From: UBA1801 sp035353395
GTDB taxonomy: Bacteria; Acidobacteriota; Holophagae; Holophagales; Holophagaceae
Reading direction: 5' to 3'
Assembly: GCA_035353395.1 (NCBI GenBank)
Contig: DAOPZL010000008.1
Location: forward strand, 1 to 64,000
Length of the DNA stretch: 64,000 nt
Numbering within the stretch: the first letter of the stretch is position 1; the number at the start of each line of letters is the position of its first letter. The position numbers and the translations under genes are program-made. Shown here piece after piece: positions 26,680 to 34,412 of the stretch. The notes under the pieces are model-generated. The model was given only the letters and a program-made list of their open reading frames with translations, had not been told where the DNA came from and ran no database searches.

Positions 26680-27193
26680 CAAAGCCCTCCATAAGGGATG
26701 GACGGGGAACCTGGAGGTTCCTGAAGAACGAACTCGTCGAGACAGGCGGAAAGGGCGCAGAAGATCCCCTCCGAGAGCCCTGGTTCGGGAAAAAAGGCTG
26801 CCCTCTGGAATAGCATGGTGCCGGGCAACTGTAAATCGGAATCCAGCGGGATCAGGAGGCAGGACTCCGCGCCCCTCAAGGGGCCGAAGCACCACCCGAA
26901 CCAGGCCTCTCGCTCCGGGATCCCAACCGAAGCCGCACAGGGGAAGGCAGGATACGGAATTCATATATTATTTTGGGAATATCAACCATCAGGCAAGCTA
27001 CTTACCTTCAATCACCAGGATTCCGCGCTTGCCTTGAATAATTATCTAATTTTACGACTTATCCACATCCCCTGTCGGACACGCGGAACGCCGCAAGTCC
27101 TGGGGACCAGGGCCCCCGGGCACGGCTGGGCCCGTCTGCGCCAGGCTGGATCCACGCCCTCCGCCAATCCAGGGAGGATCTTCGGCTGGTCTG
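26680..27193. other. Intergenic region upstream of the PstS-like pair
   Basis: About 510 bases with no supported gene. Bases 26950-27060 are AT-rich (ATATATTATTTTGGGAATATC and further runs) and are the likely promoter and control region for the PstS-like genes on the minus strand. I looked for an 18-base direct-repeat PHO box and did not find a convincing one. ORFs in this region are low-quality overlaps. Confidence 0.4.
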
Positions 27194-27370
27194 CTAGATC
27201 GCCGAGGGCTCGCTCGGCACGACGGCTTCGAGTTCCTCGGGGGCGGAGGACTCGGACTGGCAATTCGCGCCGGAGTCCTTCATGGCCTTCTTCTGGCGCT
27301 TCTCCTCCTGCTTCCGCTGGCGCGCAAGATCGCGTTGCCGCTTGTCGCGTTGATAATTCGGCTTGGCCAC
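27194..27370 (-). CDS. Small basic protein (58 aa) downstream of the cold-shock gene
   Basis: A GTG start at 27370, preceded by GGAGAG, opens a 58-codon frame ending at TAG 27194-27196. The product begins MAKPNYQRDKRQRDLARQRK. It continues with a highly charged QEEKRQKK helix, then an acidic Ser/Pro tail ending PSEPSAI. Short proteins with the same MAKPNYQ start and KRQREL-type helix occur in many proteobacteria, with no known function. The shape suggests a nucleic-acid- or ribosome-associated peptide. It lies 13 bases beyond the terminator hairpin of the cold-shock gene on the same strand, so expression may depend on read-through. Confidence 0.65.
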   Translation of the reverse strand: MAKPNYQRDKRQRDLARQRKQEEKRQKKAMKDSGANCQSESSAPEELEAVVPSEPSAI

Positions 27371-27382
27371 AAGCTCTCCATG

Positions 27383-27413
27383 AAAAAAAGCCCGCCGTCC
27401 TGGGATGGCGGGC
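27383..27413 (-). terminator. Intrinsic terminator of the cold-shock gene
   Basis: On the minus strand GCCCGCC (27413-27407) pairs with GGCGGGC (27396-27390) around a 10-base loop and is followed by seven T residues (27389-27383). It starts about 20 bases after the csp stop. The Shine-Dalgarno of the small downstream gene lies just past the T-tract. Confidence 0.85.
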
Positions 27414-27433
27414 CAGATCAGCTCGGGTTCGAA

Positions 27434-27637
27434 TCAGATCTTGGTGACGTTGACCGCCTGGGGGCCTTTCTGGCCCTGGCTCACCTCGAAGCTGACGCGC
27501 TGCTGCTCATCCAGGGACTTGAAGCCCGACATCTGGATGGCGGTGTGATGAACGAAGAGGTCCTGGCCTCCGCCGTCGGGGGTGATGAATCCGAAGCCCT
27601 TTTCAGCGTTGAACCACTTGACGGTGCCCTGTGCCAT
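27434..27637 (-). CDS. Cold-shock domain protein (CspA family)
   Basis: This 67-residue single cold-shock domain binds single-stranded RNA or DNA and melts secondary structure. It opens MAQGTVKWFNAEKGFGFI with RNP1 (KGFGFI) and carries RNP2 as LFVHHTAI. The remaining strands end QAVNVTKI. AGGA lies 8 bases before the ATG. A leader of probably 100 bases or more with a stable hairpin just before the ribosome site precedes it, as in cold-regulated csp genes. A clear terminator follows. The neighbour downstream is the 58-residue basic protein. Confidence 0.96.
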   Translation of the reverse strand: MAQGTVKWFNAEKGFGFITPDGGGQDLFVHHTAIQMSGFKSLDEQQRVSFEVSQGQKGPQAVNVTKI

Positions 27638-27655
27638 GGTGTTTTCCTACTCTTG

Positions 27656-27689
27656 TCTCGATGCTGTTCGCTTGGAGCAGGTCGAGACG
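27656..27689 (-). promoter_or_regulatory. Hairpin in the cold-shock gene leader
   Basis: GTCTCGA (27656-27662) and TCGAGAC (27683-27689) are perfectly complementary around a 20-base loop. The hairpin ends about 18 bases before the csp ATG, next to its ribosome site. This position could allow temperature-dependent translation, as known for csp leaders. The function here is inferred. Confidence 0.35.
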
Positions 27690-27884
27690 AGGACGGGCCC
27701 GGCGGAGAAGATCGCACCTTGCGCGCTTCTACTCATCCACTCTGCACTAGAATCAGGCGAATAGCGAGGGAATTCGCGTTCCCCTCCAGACGAAAGGGTT
27801 CCGCCGGGGAGAATGTTCCGTCACGGGACATCCCCACCCTGCCCTCCAAGGCCAAACTCCCGGATTCTGCGTCAGACTGGAGCC

Positions 27885-28283
27885 ATGCCCTTCACCCTCC
27901 GCCAGCTCGCCGCCGACATCCTGAAGGGGTCCGGCTGGGACCTGCCGCCGCTGCCGCTGGTGTGGTCGCCGCGGATGGCGCGGTGCGCGGGGCTCTTCGT
28001 GGTGGAGAAGGATCCGCGGGGGGTGTGGCGGCCAGAGATCCGGCTGTCCATCCCGCTCCTGCGGCGCCGGGACTGGCCCTGGCCCATCCAGGTCTGCGGC
28101 TGCAACTGCCGGGAGCCGGAGGCCGTCACGCGGCGGATCCTGGAGCACGAGCTGATCCACTACAAGCTCTGGCGGGACGGCGAGCGGGATTTCGGGCATA
28201 CGGAGCTGTTCCGCCGGATCGCCTGGGAAGTGTTTGGTCACCAGAGCATCACCCACGGCATCGGCCAGGAGCCGGCGGCATGA
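27885..28283 (+). CDS. SprT-like zinc metalloprotein
   Basis: This 132-residue protein has the zincin motif HELIH (H88, E89, H92) followed by H105 in the GHTELFRRIA segment, the arrangement of SprT/SPRTN-like domains. Full SprT proteins carry a C-terminal zinc ribbon. Here only CGCNCREPE (residues 71-79) just before the active site is cysteine-rich. SPRTN relatives degrade DNA-protein crosslinks. Bacterial short forms are uncharacterised. There is no signal peptide, so it should be cytoplasmic. It is transcribed away from csp and ends 65 bases before the HAD nucleotidase. Confidence 0.78.
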   Translation: MPFTLRQLAADILKGSGWDLPPLPLVWSPRMARCAGLFVVEKDPRGVWRPEIRLSIPLLRRRDWPWPIQVCGCNCREPEAVTRRILEHELIHYKLWRDGERDFGHTELFRRIAWEVFGHQSITHGIGQEPAA

Positions 28284-28347
28284 CCGGACGCCGGGATATC
28301 CTGGATGTGTCAATATCCGTTCTTCCCGCCCCGAAAGCCTGGAGCCC

Positions 28348-29826
28348 ATGCCCACCCTGAGCCTGATCCCGTCACTCCTGCCCGTTCCGCACTTTCCTCA
28401 GGCTCCTGCCGGTATCCACCTGCCCCATGCCCGGAAGATCTTCGCCCTCCGCGACATCCATTTCCGGGAGGTGAAGGCCGTCGGGTTCGACATGGACTAT
28501 ACCCTGAGCCACTACCGCTCCCCGGAGATCGACGAACTGGCCTTCCGGAAGTCGAGCCTGCTGCTGGTGCGGGAACTGGGCTATCCCGCGTGGCTGCTGG
28601 AACAATCCTTCGATCCCGGCTTCGCCGTCCGCGGCCTGGTGCTGGACGGGAACCACGGCAACCTCCTGAAGCTGAGCATCGAGCGGGTGCCGCTGCGGGC
28701 CTGCCACGGCACCCACCCGATGGCCCGCGAGGACATCGACGCCACCTACGGCCGGCGGCGCGTCGTGTCTTCCGCCCAGGGGTACCGCAGCATCGACACC
28801 CTCTTCGAGATCCCCGAGAGCCATCTCTACGCCGTGCTGGTGGACGCCCTCGACCTGGGCATCGTGAAGGACAAGAGCTACCTCCAGATCTTCCATGACG
28901 TGCGCTGGGCCATCGACTCGGTCCACCGGAACGGGGACATCAAGGCGGAAGTCCTGGCGGACCGGGATTTCTTCATCCTCAAGGATCCGGAGCTGCCCGC
29001 GGCCCTGGACCGCTGGAAGCGCGCCGGGAAGAAGCTGTTCGTGGTCTCGAACAGCGAATGGGCCTTCACCGATGGGGTGCTGTCCCACCTGCTGGACGGG
29101 CAGGACCCGGCCCGGCCCGCCTGGGAGGACTACTTCGACCTGGTGGTCACCCACTCCCGGAAGCCCGTCTTCTTCGAGGAGCCCCAGCCGGCCCTGCCGA
29201 CGGAAGGACATCCCAGGGCCTTCACCGGGGGGAACGCGGGCTGGCTCGAACAGCGCCTGGAGGCCGGCGGCGAGGAGATCCTGTACATCGGGGACCACAT
29301 CTACGGGGACATCCTCCGTTCGAAGAAGAACGTCTCCTGGCGGACGCTGCTCCTGATCCCGGAGCTGGGGGCCTCCCTGCAGCGCCTCGAGGCGCGCGCG
29401 GAGGACATCCAGGAATACCTGCGTTCCGAGACGCTCCGGCGGCAGGATTCGCAGCGAAGCTCGCTGCTGCAGGACAAACTGGACCGGAACCGCGAGCAGC
29501 GCCGCCTCCTGGCGACGCGCCTCTCCCCGGAAGCCCTCCGCGCCCTGGACCACGAGGCGGACCAGATCCGGGCGGAGCTCGAGGCTTCCCAGGTCCGGGC
29601 CCTGGCCCAGGAGGCGCGGGTCGCCGGCCTGGACCGGGACATCGAGGCGGATTTCAACGCGCGGTGGGGCTCCATCTTCCGGGACGGCTACCAGCTGACC
29701 CGGTTCGCGGACCAGATCCAACAATATGCATGCGCATATACGGGGAAAATCAGTAACCTGTATTTCATGGATCCTGGTGCCGCCTTGTACTCCCCCGTAC
29801 CGACCCTACCTCATGAGCGGATTTGA
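28348..29826 (+). CDS. HAD-IG family 5'-nucleotidase
   Basis: This 492-residue protein of the HAD superfamily subfamily IG is related to cytosolic purine 5'-nucleotidases that dephosphorylate IMP and GMP. The catalytic DxDxT is GFDMDYTLSHY (D48, D50), KKLFVVSNSEWAFT gives motif II, and YIGDHIYGDILRSKK gives motifs III and IV. A helical coiled-coil region (about residues 375-445, rich in Arg, Glu, Leu and Gln) and the FADQIQQYACAYTGKISNL tail are characteristic of the family. GGAG precedes the ATG. The C-terminal 25 residues are lower in GC. It probably tunes nucleotide pools, and specificity is not proven. Confidence 0.88.
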   Translation: MPTLSLIPSLLPVPHFPQAPAGIHLPHARKIFALRDIHFREVKAVGFDMDYTLSHYRSPEIDELAFRKSSLLLVRELGYPAWLLEQSFDPGFAVRGLVLDGNHGNLLKLSIERVPLRACHGTHPMAREDIDATYGRRRVVSSAQGYRSIDTLFEIPESHLYAVLVDALDLGIVKDKSYLQIFHDVRWAIDSVHRNGDIKAEVLADRDFFILKDPELPAALDRWKRAGKKLFVVSNSEWAFTDGVLSHLLDGQDPARPAWEDYFDLVVTHSRKPVFFEEPQPALPTEGHPRAFTGGNAGWLEQRLEAGGEEILYIGDHIYGDILRSKKNVSWRTLLLIPELGASLQRLEARAEDIQEYLRSETLRRQDSQRSSLLQDKLDRNREQRRLLATRLSPEALRALDHEADQIRAELEASQVRALAQEARVAGLDRDIEADFNARWGSIFRDGYQLTRFADQIQQYACAYTGKISNLYFMDPGAALYSPVPTLPHERI

Positions 29827-29939
29827 CCCATCAATTGTCGCTTGTCTTCTGAACACGGATGGGATAGAAATCCTCGACACAATCCTCGAAGTACCAGCAC
29901 CTAATCGAGTGCATCATATCCTTATTACGGAGTGGACCC

Positions 29940-30392
29940 TTGAAACACGCCGAAAGCACTTCCGAAAATCAGCCATCCCTGAAAACGCTCGGGGAACGAA
30001 TCAAAGCCGTCAGGACCACCTGGGGGTGGTCCCAGGAAGAGATGGCCGAAACCTTGCGCGTCGACCAGGCTTCCATCTCCTTCTGGGAGCGGGACAAGAT
30101 CAAGCCCTCCGGCTCCGCGATGGTCGCCCTGGCCGCCCTGTTCAGGACCAGCCTCGACTCCCTGGAGGCCGGCACGGGTTTCGTGGTCCCGGATCCCCCG
30201 TCCAGGCCGCCCCTCGCGAAGACTGACCGCGAGTTTCCCCGCAGCGTCAGCCTGCCGATCTGCGACTCCGATCCCATCGTGGTCGTGGACCTGGTGGACG
30301 GCACCTCCAAGGGCAAGCAGCTCTCCGAGGCCATGATGGTGCTCGTGGAGTCCGTCAAGGCCGGCCGCCGCGTCTGGGTGGTGATGGAGTAG
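29940..30392 (+). CDS. XRE family helix-turn-helix regulator
   Basis: This 150-residue protein has an N-terminal Cro/C1-type HTH (about residues 15-70): LGERIKAVRTTWGWSQEEMA followed by LRVDQASISFWERDKIKPSG. The C-terminal half carries ICDSDPIVVVDLVDGTSKGKQ and a helix, which could be a small ligand-binding or dimerisation domain of no known family. The start is a TTG at 29940 with GGAGTGG close upstream. It is preceded by an AT-richer stretch and followed by a hairpin. Its target genes are unknown. It is not clearly tied to a toxin or phage. Confidence 0.82.
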   Translation: MKHAESTSENQPSLKTLGERIKAVRTTWGWSQEEMAETLRVDQASISFWERDKIKPSGSAMVALAALFRTSLDSLEAGTGFVVPDPPSRPPLAKTDREFPRSVSLPICDSDPIVVVDLVDGTSKGKQLSEAMMVLVESVKAGRRVWVVME

Positions 30393-30416
30393 GCCGGGCC
30401 CGATCCGGCCAGGAGC

Positions 30417-30446
30417 GGCACGCAGGGCCGGAAAGCCCTGCGTGCC
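30417..30446. terminator. Hairpin between the convergent XRE and nucleoside-kinase genes
   Basis: GGCACGCAGGGC (30417-30428) and GCCCTGCGTGCC (30435-30446) form a perfect 12-bp stem with a 6-base loop, 24 bases after the XRE stop and 6 bases beyond the kinase stop. There is no T-run on either side, but the placement indicates a shared transcription end. Confidence 0.6.
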
Positions 30447-30452
30447 GGCTGG

Positions 30453-32114
30453 TCAGTACTCGAACGTGCTCCCCCCCACGAACTCCCTGAGAATGGAGGT
30501 CTGGGGCACCTCGTCGGCCAAGACGGGCACGAACATGCGGAGGAAGTGGAGGAGCCGGTAGGCCTCGCAGAAGGATTCGTCGTCCGTGGGCACCTCCAGC
30601 AGGAACCGTTCCGCGTAGAGCCTCAGCACGGCCGGCTCGTAGATGAGGGTGGAATTGAACATCACGTCCGCGTCCTCCTGGAAGGGATAGATGTTCCGCC
30701 GTTCTCCCCGCAGGACGGAAGGCCACATGCTGATGGTCCGCGAGGCCGAGTGGCCGCGCGACTTCCGGTCCCTCACGATGCGCCGGATCAGGCGGACGTC
30801 CGTGGTCATGATGCGGTTGTGGTCGTCCAGGCTGAGCTGCGTGAGGGCGCTGATGTAGACCTTCAGCTTGTTCGCGGCCGGCACCGCAGCCGCGAGCTTC
30901 GGGTTGAGGCCGTGGATCCCCTCCACCAGGAGGATGTCGTTGGGCCCCAGCTTCAGGGACTGGGTCCTGGGCGAGCGGGCGCCGGCGAGGAAGTCGTAGA
31001 TCGGGATGGCCACCTCGCGTCCCGCCAGCAATTCCTCCATGTGCTGGTTGAAGAGGGCCACGTCCACGGCTTCCAGGCACTCGAAGTCCGGCTTGCCCTC
31101 CTCGTCGAGGGGCGTCTGGCTCCGTCCCACGAAGTAGTTGTCCGTGGAGAGGGCGATGGGCCGGAGCCCGTTCACCCGCAGCTGGATCATCAGGCGCTTG
31201 CTGAAGGTCGTCTTGCCCGAGGAGGAGGGCCCGGCGATCAGCACGAGCCGGACGTGCTCCCTCTGCGAGGCCACGATGTCCGCCAGTTCGGCGATCTTCT
31301 TCTCGTGGAAGCCCTCGGCGATCTTGATGACCTCGCCGATCTCCCCGGAAAGGCACGATTCGTTGAGCTGGCCGACGTTCACGACCCCCAGGATCCGGTT
31401 CCAGGCCTTGGTCTCCTTGTAGATCCTGAAGAGCTGGGGTTCCAGGGAGGATTCGGGCAGGCGGTCGGGCTGCTGGTTCTCGGGGAAGCGGAGCACGAAG
31501 CCGGGGGGATAGGGCACGATGGCGAACTGGTCGATGTAGCCCGTGGAAGGCACCACCGGGCCGTACTGGATGTCCTTGAACACGCCGCAGCCCACCAGCC
31601 GGACCTCGATCCAGCGGGTGGTGGTGAGGAGCTTCACCTTGTCCTCGTAGCCCTCGGCCTCGAAGTGCTCCTTCGCCTCCTCGCTGGTGAGGACCTGGCG
31701 GTGGAACGGCCGGTTCTCCTGGACGATCTGGCGCATCCTCGCCTCGATGCGGAGGAGGTGGTCGGATTCCAGGGGAGGGTCCGCGAGGATGTCGAAGTAG
31801 TAGCCTCCGGCCAGGGACTGGCCCACGACCACGCGGGCGTGGGGATAGAGTTCCTCTACCGCCTCGTAGAGGATCAGGCACGCGGAACGCCGGTAGACCG
31901 CCGTGCCCTCGCGCTGGGCGTAGTGCACGGGCGTGATCCGGCAGCCCGAGCGCACGGAGGTGTCCAGGCTGACCAGGTGCTGGTTGATCTTGGCGGCCAG
32001 GGGCCTGCCGCTCTTGGGGACGTAGCGCTTCAGGAGGTCCAGGATCCGCTCTCCCGCCTTCACCGGCAGGCGCTGCCCCTCCATCAGGACCTCGATCTGG
32101 TTGCCGTTGGACAT
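30453..32114 (-). CDS. TGS-domain nucleoside (uridine-like) kinase
   Basis: This 553-residue fusion has an N-terminal TGS domain (about residues 5-65), a threonyl-tRNA synthetase second-additional-domain-like region with HYAQREGTAVYRRSACLILYEA, and a C-terminal P-loop kinase of the uridine kinase/phosphoribulokinase type. Walker A is GPSSSGKTT (K301), and ALSTDNYFVGR and LLVEGIHGLNPKL follow. Thermotoga and Acidobacteria have this layout. A nucleoside kinase activity is the family assignment, and the role of the TGS/SAD portion, possibly RNA binding, is unknown. It is probably in an operon downstream of the histidine kinase (127-base gap) and ends near a hairpin. Confidence 0.86.
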   Translation of the reverse strand: MSNGNQIEVLMEGQRLPVKAGERILDLLKRYVPKSGRPLAAKINQHLVSLDTSVRSGCRITPVHYAQREGTAVYRRSACLILYEAVEELYPHARVVVGQSLAGGYYFDILADPPLESDHLLRIEARMRQIVQENRPFHRQVLTSEEAKEHFEAEGYEDKVKLLTTTRWIEVRLVGCGVFKDIQYGPVVPSTGYIDQFAIVPYPPGFVLRFPENQQPDRLPESSLEPQLFRIYKETKAWNRILGVVNVGQLNESCLSGEIGEVIKIAEGFHEKKIAELADIVASQREHVRLVLIAGPSSSGKTTFSKRLMIQLRVNGLRPIALSTDNYFVGRSQTPLDEEGKPDFECLEAVDVALFNQHMEELLAGREVAIPIYDFLAGARSPRTQSLKLGPNDILLVEGIHGLNPKLAAAVPAANKLKVYISALTQLSLDDHNRIMTTDVRLIRRIVRDRKSRGHSASRTISMWPSVLRGERRNIYPFQEDADVMFNSTLIYEPAVLRLYAERFLLEVPTDDESFCEAYRLLHFLRMFVPVLADEVPQTSILREFVGGSTFEY

Positions 32115-32241
32115 GACGAGCCTCGAAAGGGAAAGAAGCGTTCGCCGGTCTCATCGACCGTCGAGGCGGCGCGGCTGAACTCCGGGGCGCTCCGGTCCAG
32201 GCCACCCTCCCGCAGGGGCCGTCTTCCCCGCGCGGGCGCCC

Positions 32242-33705
32242 TCATGCGATGGGCACCGTGAGCGTCATGGTAGTCCCCTTCCCCATCCCCTCGCTCTCCA
32301 GGCCGATGGAGCCGCCCATCATCTCCATGAGGTGCCTGCAGATCACCAGTCCGAGGCCCGTGCCGCCGTATTCCCGGGCGTGCCCCCCCTCGGCCTGCAC
32401 GAACTTCTGGAAGAGGCGGGCCTGGGCTTCGGGGGCGACGCCGATCCCGGTGTCGATCACCTGGATGATCATCTGCCCGAAGCCACGCTCGACCGCGACC
32501 CGGACGCTGCCTTCCTTGGTGAACTTGATGGCGTTGGACAGCACGTTCAGGAGCACCTGGCGCAGGCGTCCCGGATCCACGAGCACTTCCGGGAGCTCCG
32601 AGAGGTCCTCGGGCCAGACCAGTTCCGTCCCCGGCTTCCGGGGATAGGCCTGGGCGACGGGCTTGATCTCCTCGATGAGCGCATGGAGGCTCGAGGGCTC
32701 GGGATGCACCTGCATGCGCCCCGCCTCGATCTTCGCGAGGTCCAGGATGTCGTTCAGGAGGTCCAGCAGGTGGCGCCCGGAGGCGTAGCTGTCCTCGAGC
32801 ATCCGGCGCATGTCCTCCTCGTCCTCGTAGAGACCGTCCATCACCAGCCTCGTGAAGCCGAGGATGCCCGTGAGGGGAGTCCTGAGTTCGTGGCTGGTGA
32901 GCGCCAGGAACTCGCTCTTGAACCGGTCGGCCTCCCGCAGGGCCGAGTTGGCCTTCTCCAGCTCCCCCGTCTTGAGCCGAAGGGCGTCCCGCTGTTCTCC
33001 CAGGTCCCGGAACAGCCAGGCGTTGTAGATGGACACGGCCACCTGCCGCTGGAGCACCGTCAGGATCTCCTGGTCCTCCTCCATGTGGTGGCTGGAATCC
33101 AGGGCCATGATCGCGAAGCCCATCAGCAGGAGCTGGTTCTCGAAGGGGACGAAGAAGGCCCTCGAGTCCCCGGTGCCTTTCAGGATCTCCATGGGGCCCC
33201 GGAGGGTGGCGGCATCGAGCCACTGGTGCTGGAACAGGACGATGGGGGAATCCGGGAACGGGTTCGGGGCGGGCAGCGTGAGCCTGCTCCAGGCACTGCG
33301 GGGCATGCCGTGCCCGACCTGGGGGTGGTAGCAGGAGCCGCCGTCCTCCAGGACCCAGACCACGCAGTTCCTGGCATTGAATTCCTGGACGAACACGTCC
33401 TGGAGCACGCTGGCGACCTGGGCGGCCTTCGGCGTGGCGGCCAGGATCTCGGCCACGTGCTGGAGGACGGACATCTGGTGGGTGCGGCGGCTGAGCCGGG
33501 CCCGGAGGTCCGTCAACTCCTGGTTCAGCTGGGAGATCTGCCGCTGGCTGTGGACCAGTTCCGCCAGGACGTCCCCCCCCTGGCCCCGGGCAGCGGACCC
33601 CGGCTGGACCGGAGAGGCTCCCCGCTTGCCCGATCCAGGCCCTCCCGGCGGCACGCCAGGCTTGAGCGGGTTGGGCGGCGATGGGCTCATGGCGGACACA
33701 AGCAT
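32242..33705 (-). CDS. GAF-domain sensor histidine kinase (soluble)
   Basis: This 487-residue kinase begins with a disordered Pro/Gly-rich 45 residues and a coiled coil (about 45-75, RQISQLNQELTDLRARL). A GAF-like sensing domain follows (about 80-235), then the HisKA dimerisation helix with phospho-accepting H272 (FLALTSHELRTPLTG). The ATPase domain has N box NVLSNAIKFTKEG, G1 DTGIGV and G2 GGTGLGLVICRHLMEMMGG. No transmembrane segment or signal peptide is visible, so it is cytoplasmic. No response regulator is adjacent, so its partner is elsewhere. The start could be the ATG at 33705 or one five codons later at 33690. Neither has a clear Shine-Dalgarno. Confidence 0.9.
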   Translation of the reverse strand: MLVSAMSPSPPNPLKPGVPPGGPGSGKRGASPVQPGSAARGQGGDVLAELVHSQRQISQLNQELTDLRARLSRRTHQMSVLQHVAEILAATPKAAQVASVLQDVFVQEFNARNCVVWVLEDGGSCYHPQVGHGMPRSAWSRLTLPAPNPFPDSPIVLFQHQWLDAATLRGPMEILKGTGDSRAFFVPFENQLLLMGFAIMALDSSHHMEEDQEILTVLQRQVAVSIYNAWLFRDLGEQRDALRLKTGELEKANSALREADRFKSEFLALTSHELRTPLTGILGFTRLVMDGLYEDEEDMRRMLEDSYASGRHLLDLLNDILDLAKIEAGRMQVHPEPSSLHALIEEIKPVAQAYPRKPGTELVWPEDLSELPEVLVDPGRLRQVLLNVLSNAIKFTKEGSVRVAVERGFGQMIIQVIDTGIGVAPEAQARLFQKFVQAEGGHAREYGGTGLGLVICRHLMEMMGGSIGLESEGMGKGTTMTLTVPIA

Positions 33706-33809
33706 GACGCCGGTCGGGGGGACTGTCCAAGTAAATGAACCATCCCGGGGAATTCCCCACTCTGACGACGTGATTAATTTCCGGTGATGGCTTAGTCTAT
33801 GGTTTGCCG

Positions 33810-34412
33810 ATGAACCAAGCCGAGGAGTCAGAACTGATCGCCAGGGCCCTCAAAGGGGATGGCGAAGCCTTTTCCGATCTGGTGAAGCCGTACCTGGGGC
33901 TGTTCACCGCGGGCATCCACCGCATTCTCCAGGATCCCCTGGACACCCAGGACGCGCTGCAGGAGGCCCTGCTGAGCCTGCACACCGAGCTGTACCGGTT
34001 CCAGGGCAAGAGCAAGTTCTCCACCTGGGCCTATCGGGTCTGCCTGAACGAGGCGCTCATGCTGCGCCGTTCGCGGATCCGGCGCAGGGAGGACACCCTC
34101 GAAGATTTCATGCCTCGTTTTTCGCCCGAGGGGCATCTCATGAGCAAGGAGGGGCTCCGCGACTGGGTGCAGGAAGCCACGGCGCTGGAGCAGGTCGAGC
34201 AGGACCAGATTCGGGAAAAAGTGCAGGAAGGACTCAGTCGACTTTCCGACGAACAGCGGGCGGTGTTCATCATGAGGGACCTGGAAGGCATGGACACGGA
34301 CGAGGTGGCCTCCAAGCTGGGCATCAGCCGGGGCCTGGTCCGCCAGCGTCTCCATCGCGCCCGCATGGGGCTGAGGGGGTTCCTGGCGTCCTTCACGCCG
34401 GGAGGCCGGTGA
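33810..34412 (+). CDS. ECF-type RNA polymerase sigma factor
   Basis: This 200-residue sigma-70 family group 4 protein has region 2 (LVKPYLGLFTAGIHRILQ through FSTWAYRVCLNEALMLRR) and region 4 (LSDEQRAVFIMRDLEGMDTD then VASKLGISRGLVRQRLHRAR). These bind the promoter -10 and -35 elements. The following gene overlaps by one base and encodes a ZAS-type zinc protein, its likely anti-sigma. The ATG at 33810 is chosen over a TTG two codons upstream. The set of target genes is not visible. If the pair behaves like RpoE-ChrR of photosynthetic bacteria, it would respond to singlet oxygen or a related stress. Confidence 0.92.
   Translation: MNQAEESELIARALKGDGEAFSDLVKPYLGLFTAGIHRILQDPLDTQDALQEALLSLHTELYRFQGKSKFSTWAYRVCLNEALMLRRSRIRRREDTLEDFMPRFSPEGHLMSKEGLRDWVQEATALEQVEQDQIREKVQEGLSRLSDEQRAVFIMRDLEGMDTDEVASKLGISRGLVRQRLHRARMGLRGFLASFTPGGR

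Noticed and set aside
26680..27193. PHO box for the PstS-like genes
   Set aside because: No clear tandem CTGTCAT-like repeats were seen in the AT-rich part.
29743..29758. Palindrome ATATGC-ATGC-GCATAT at the end of the HAD gene
   Set aside because: It lies inside coding sequence with a plausible conserved C-terminus, has a 6-bp stem only and no T-run, so I do not call it a site.
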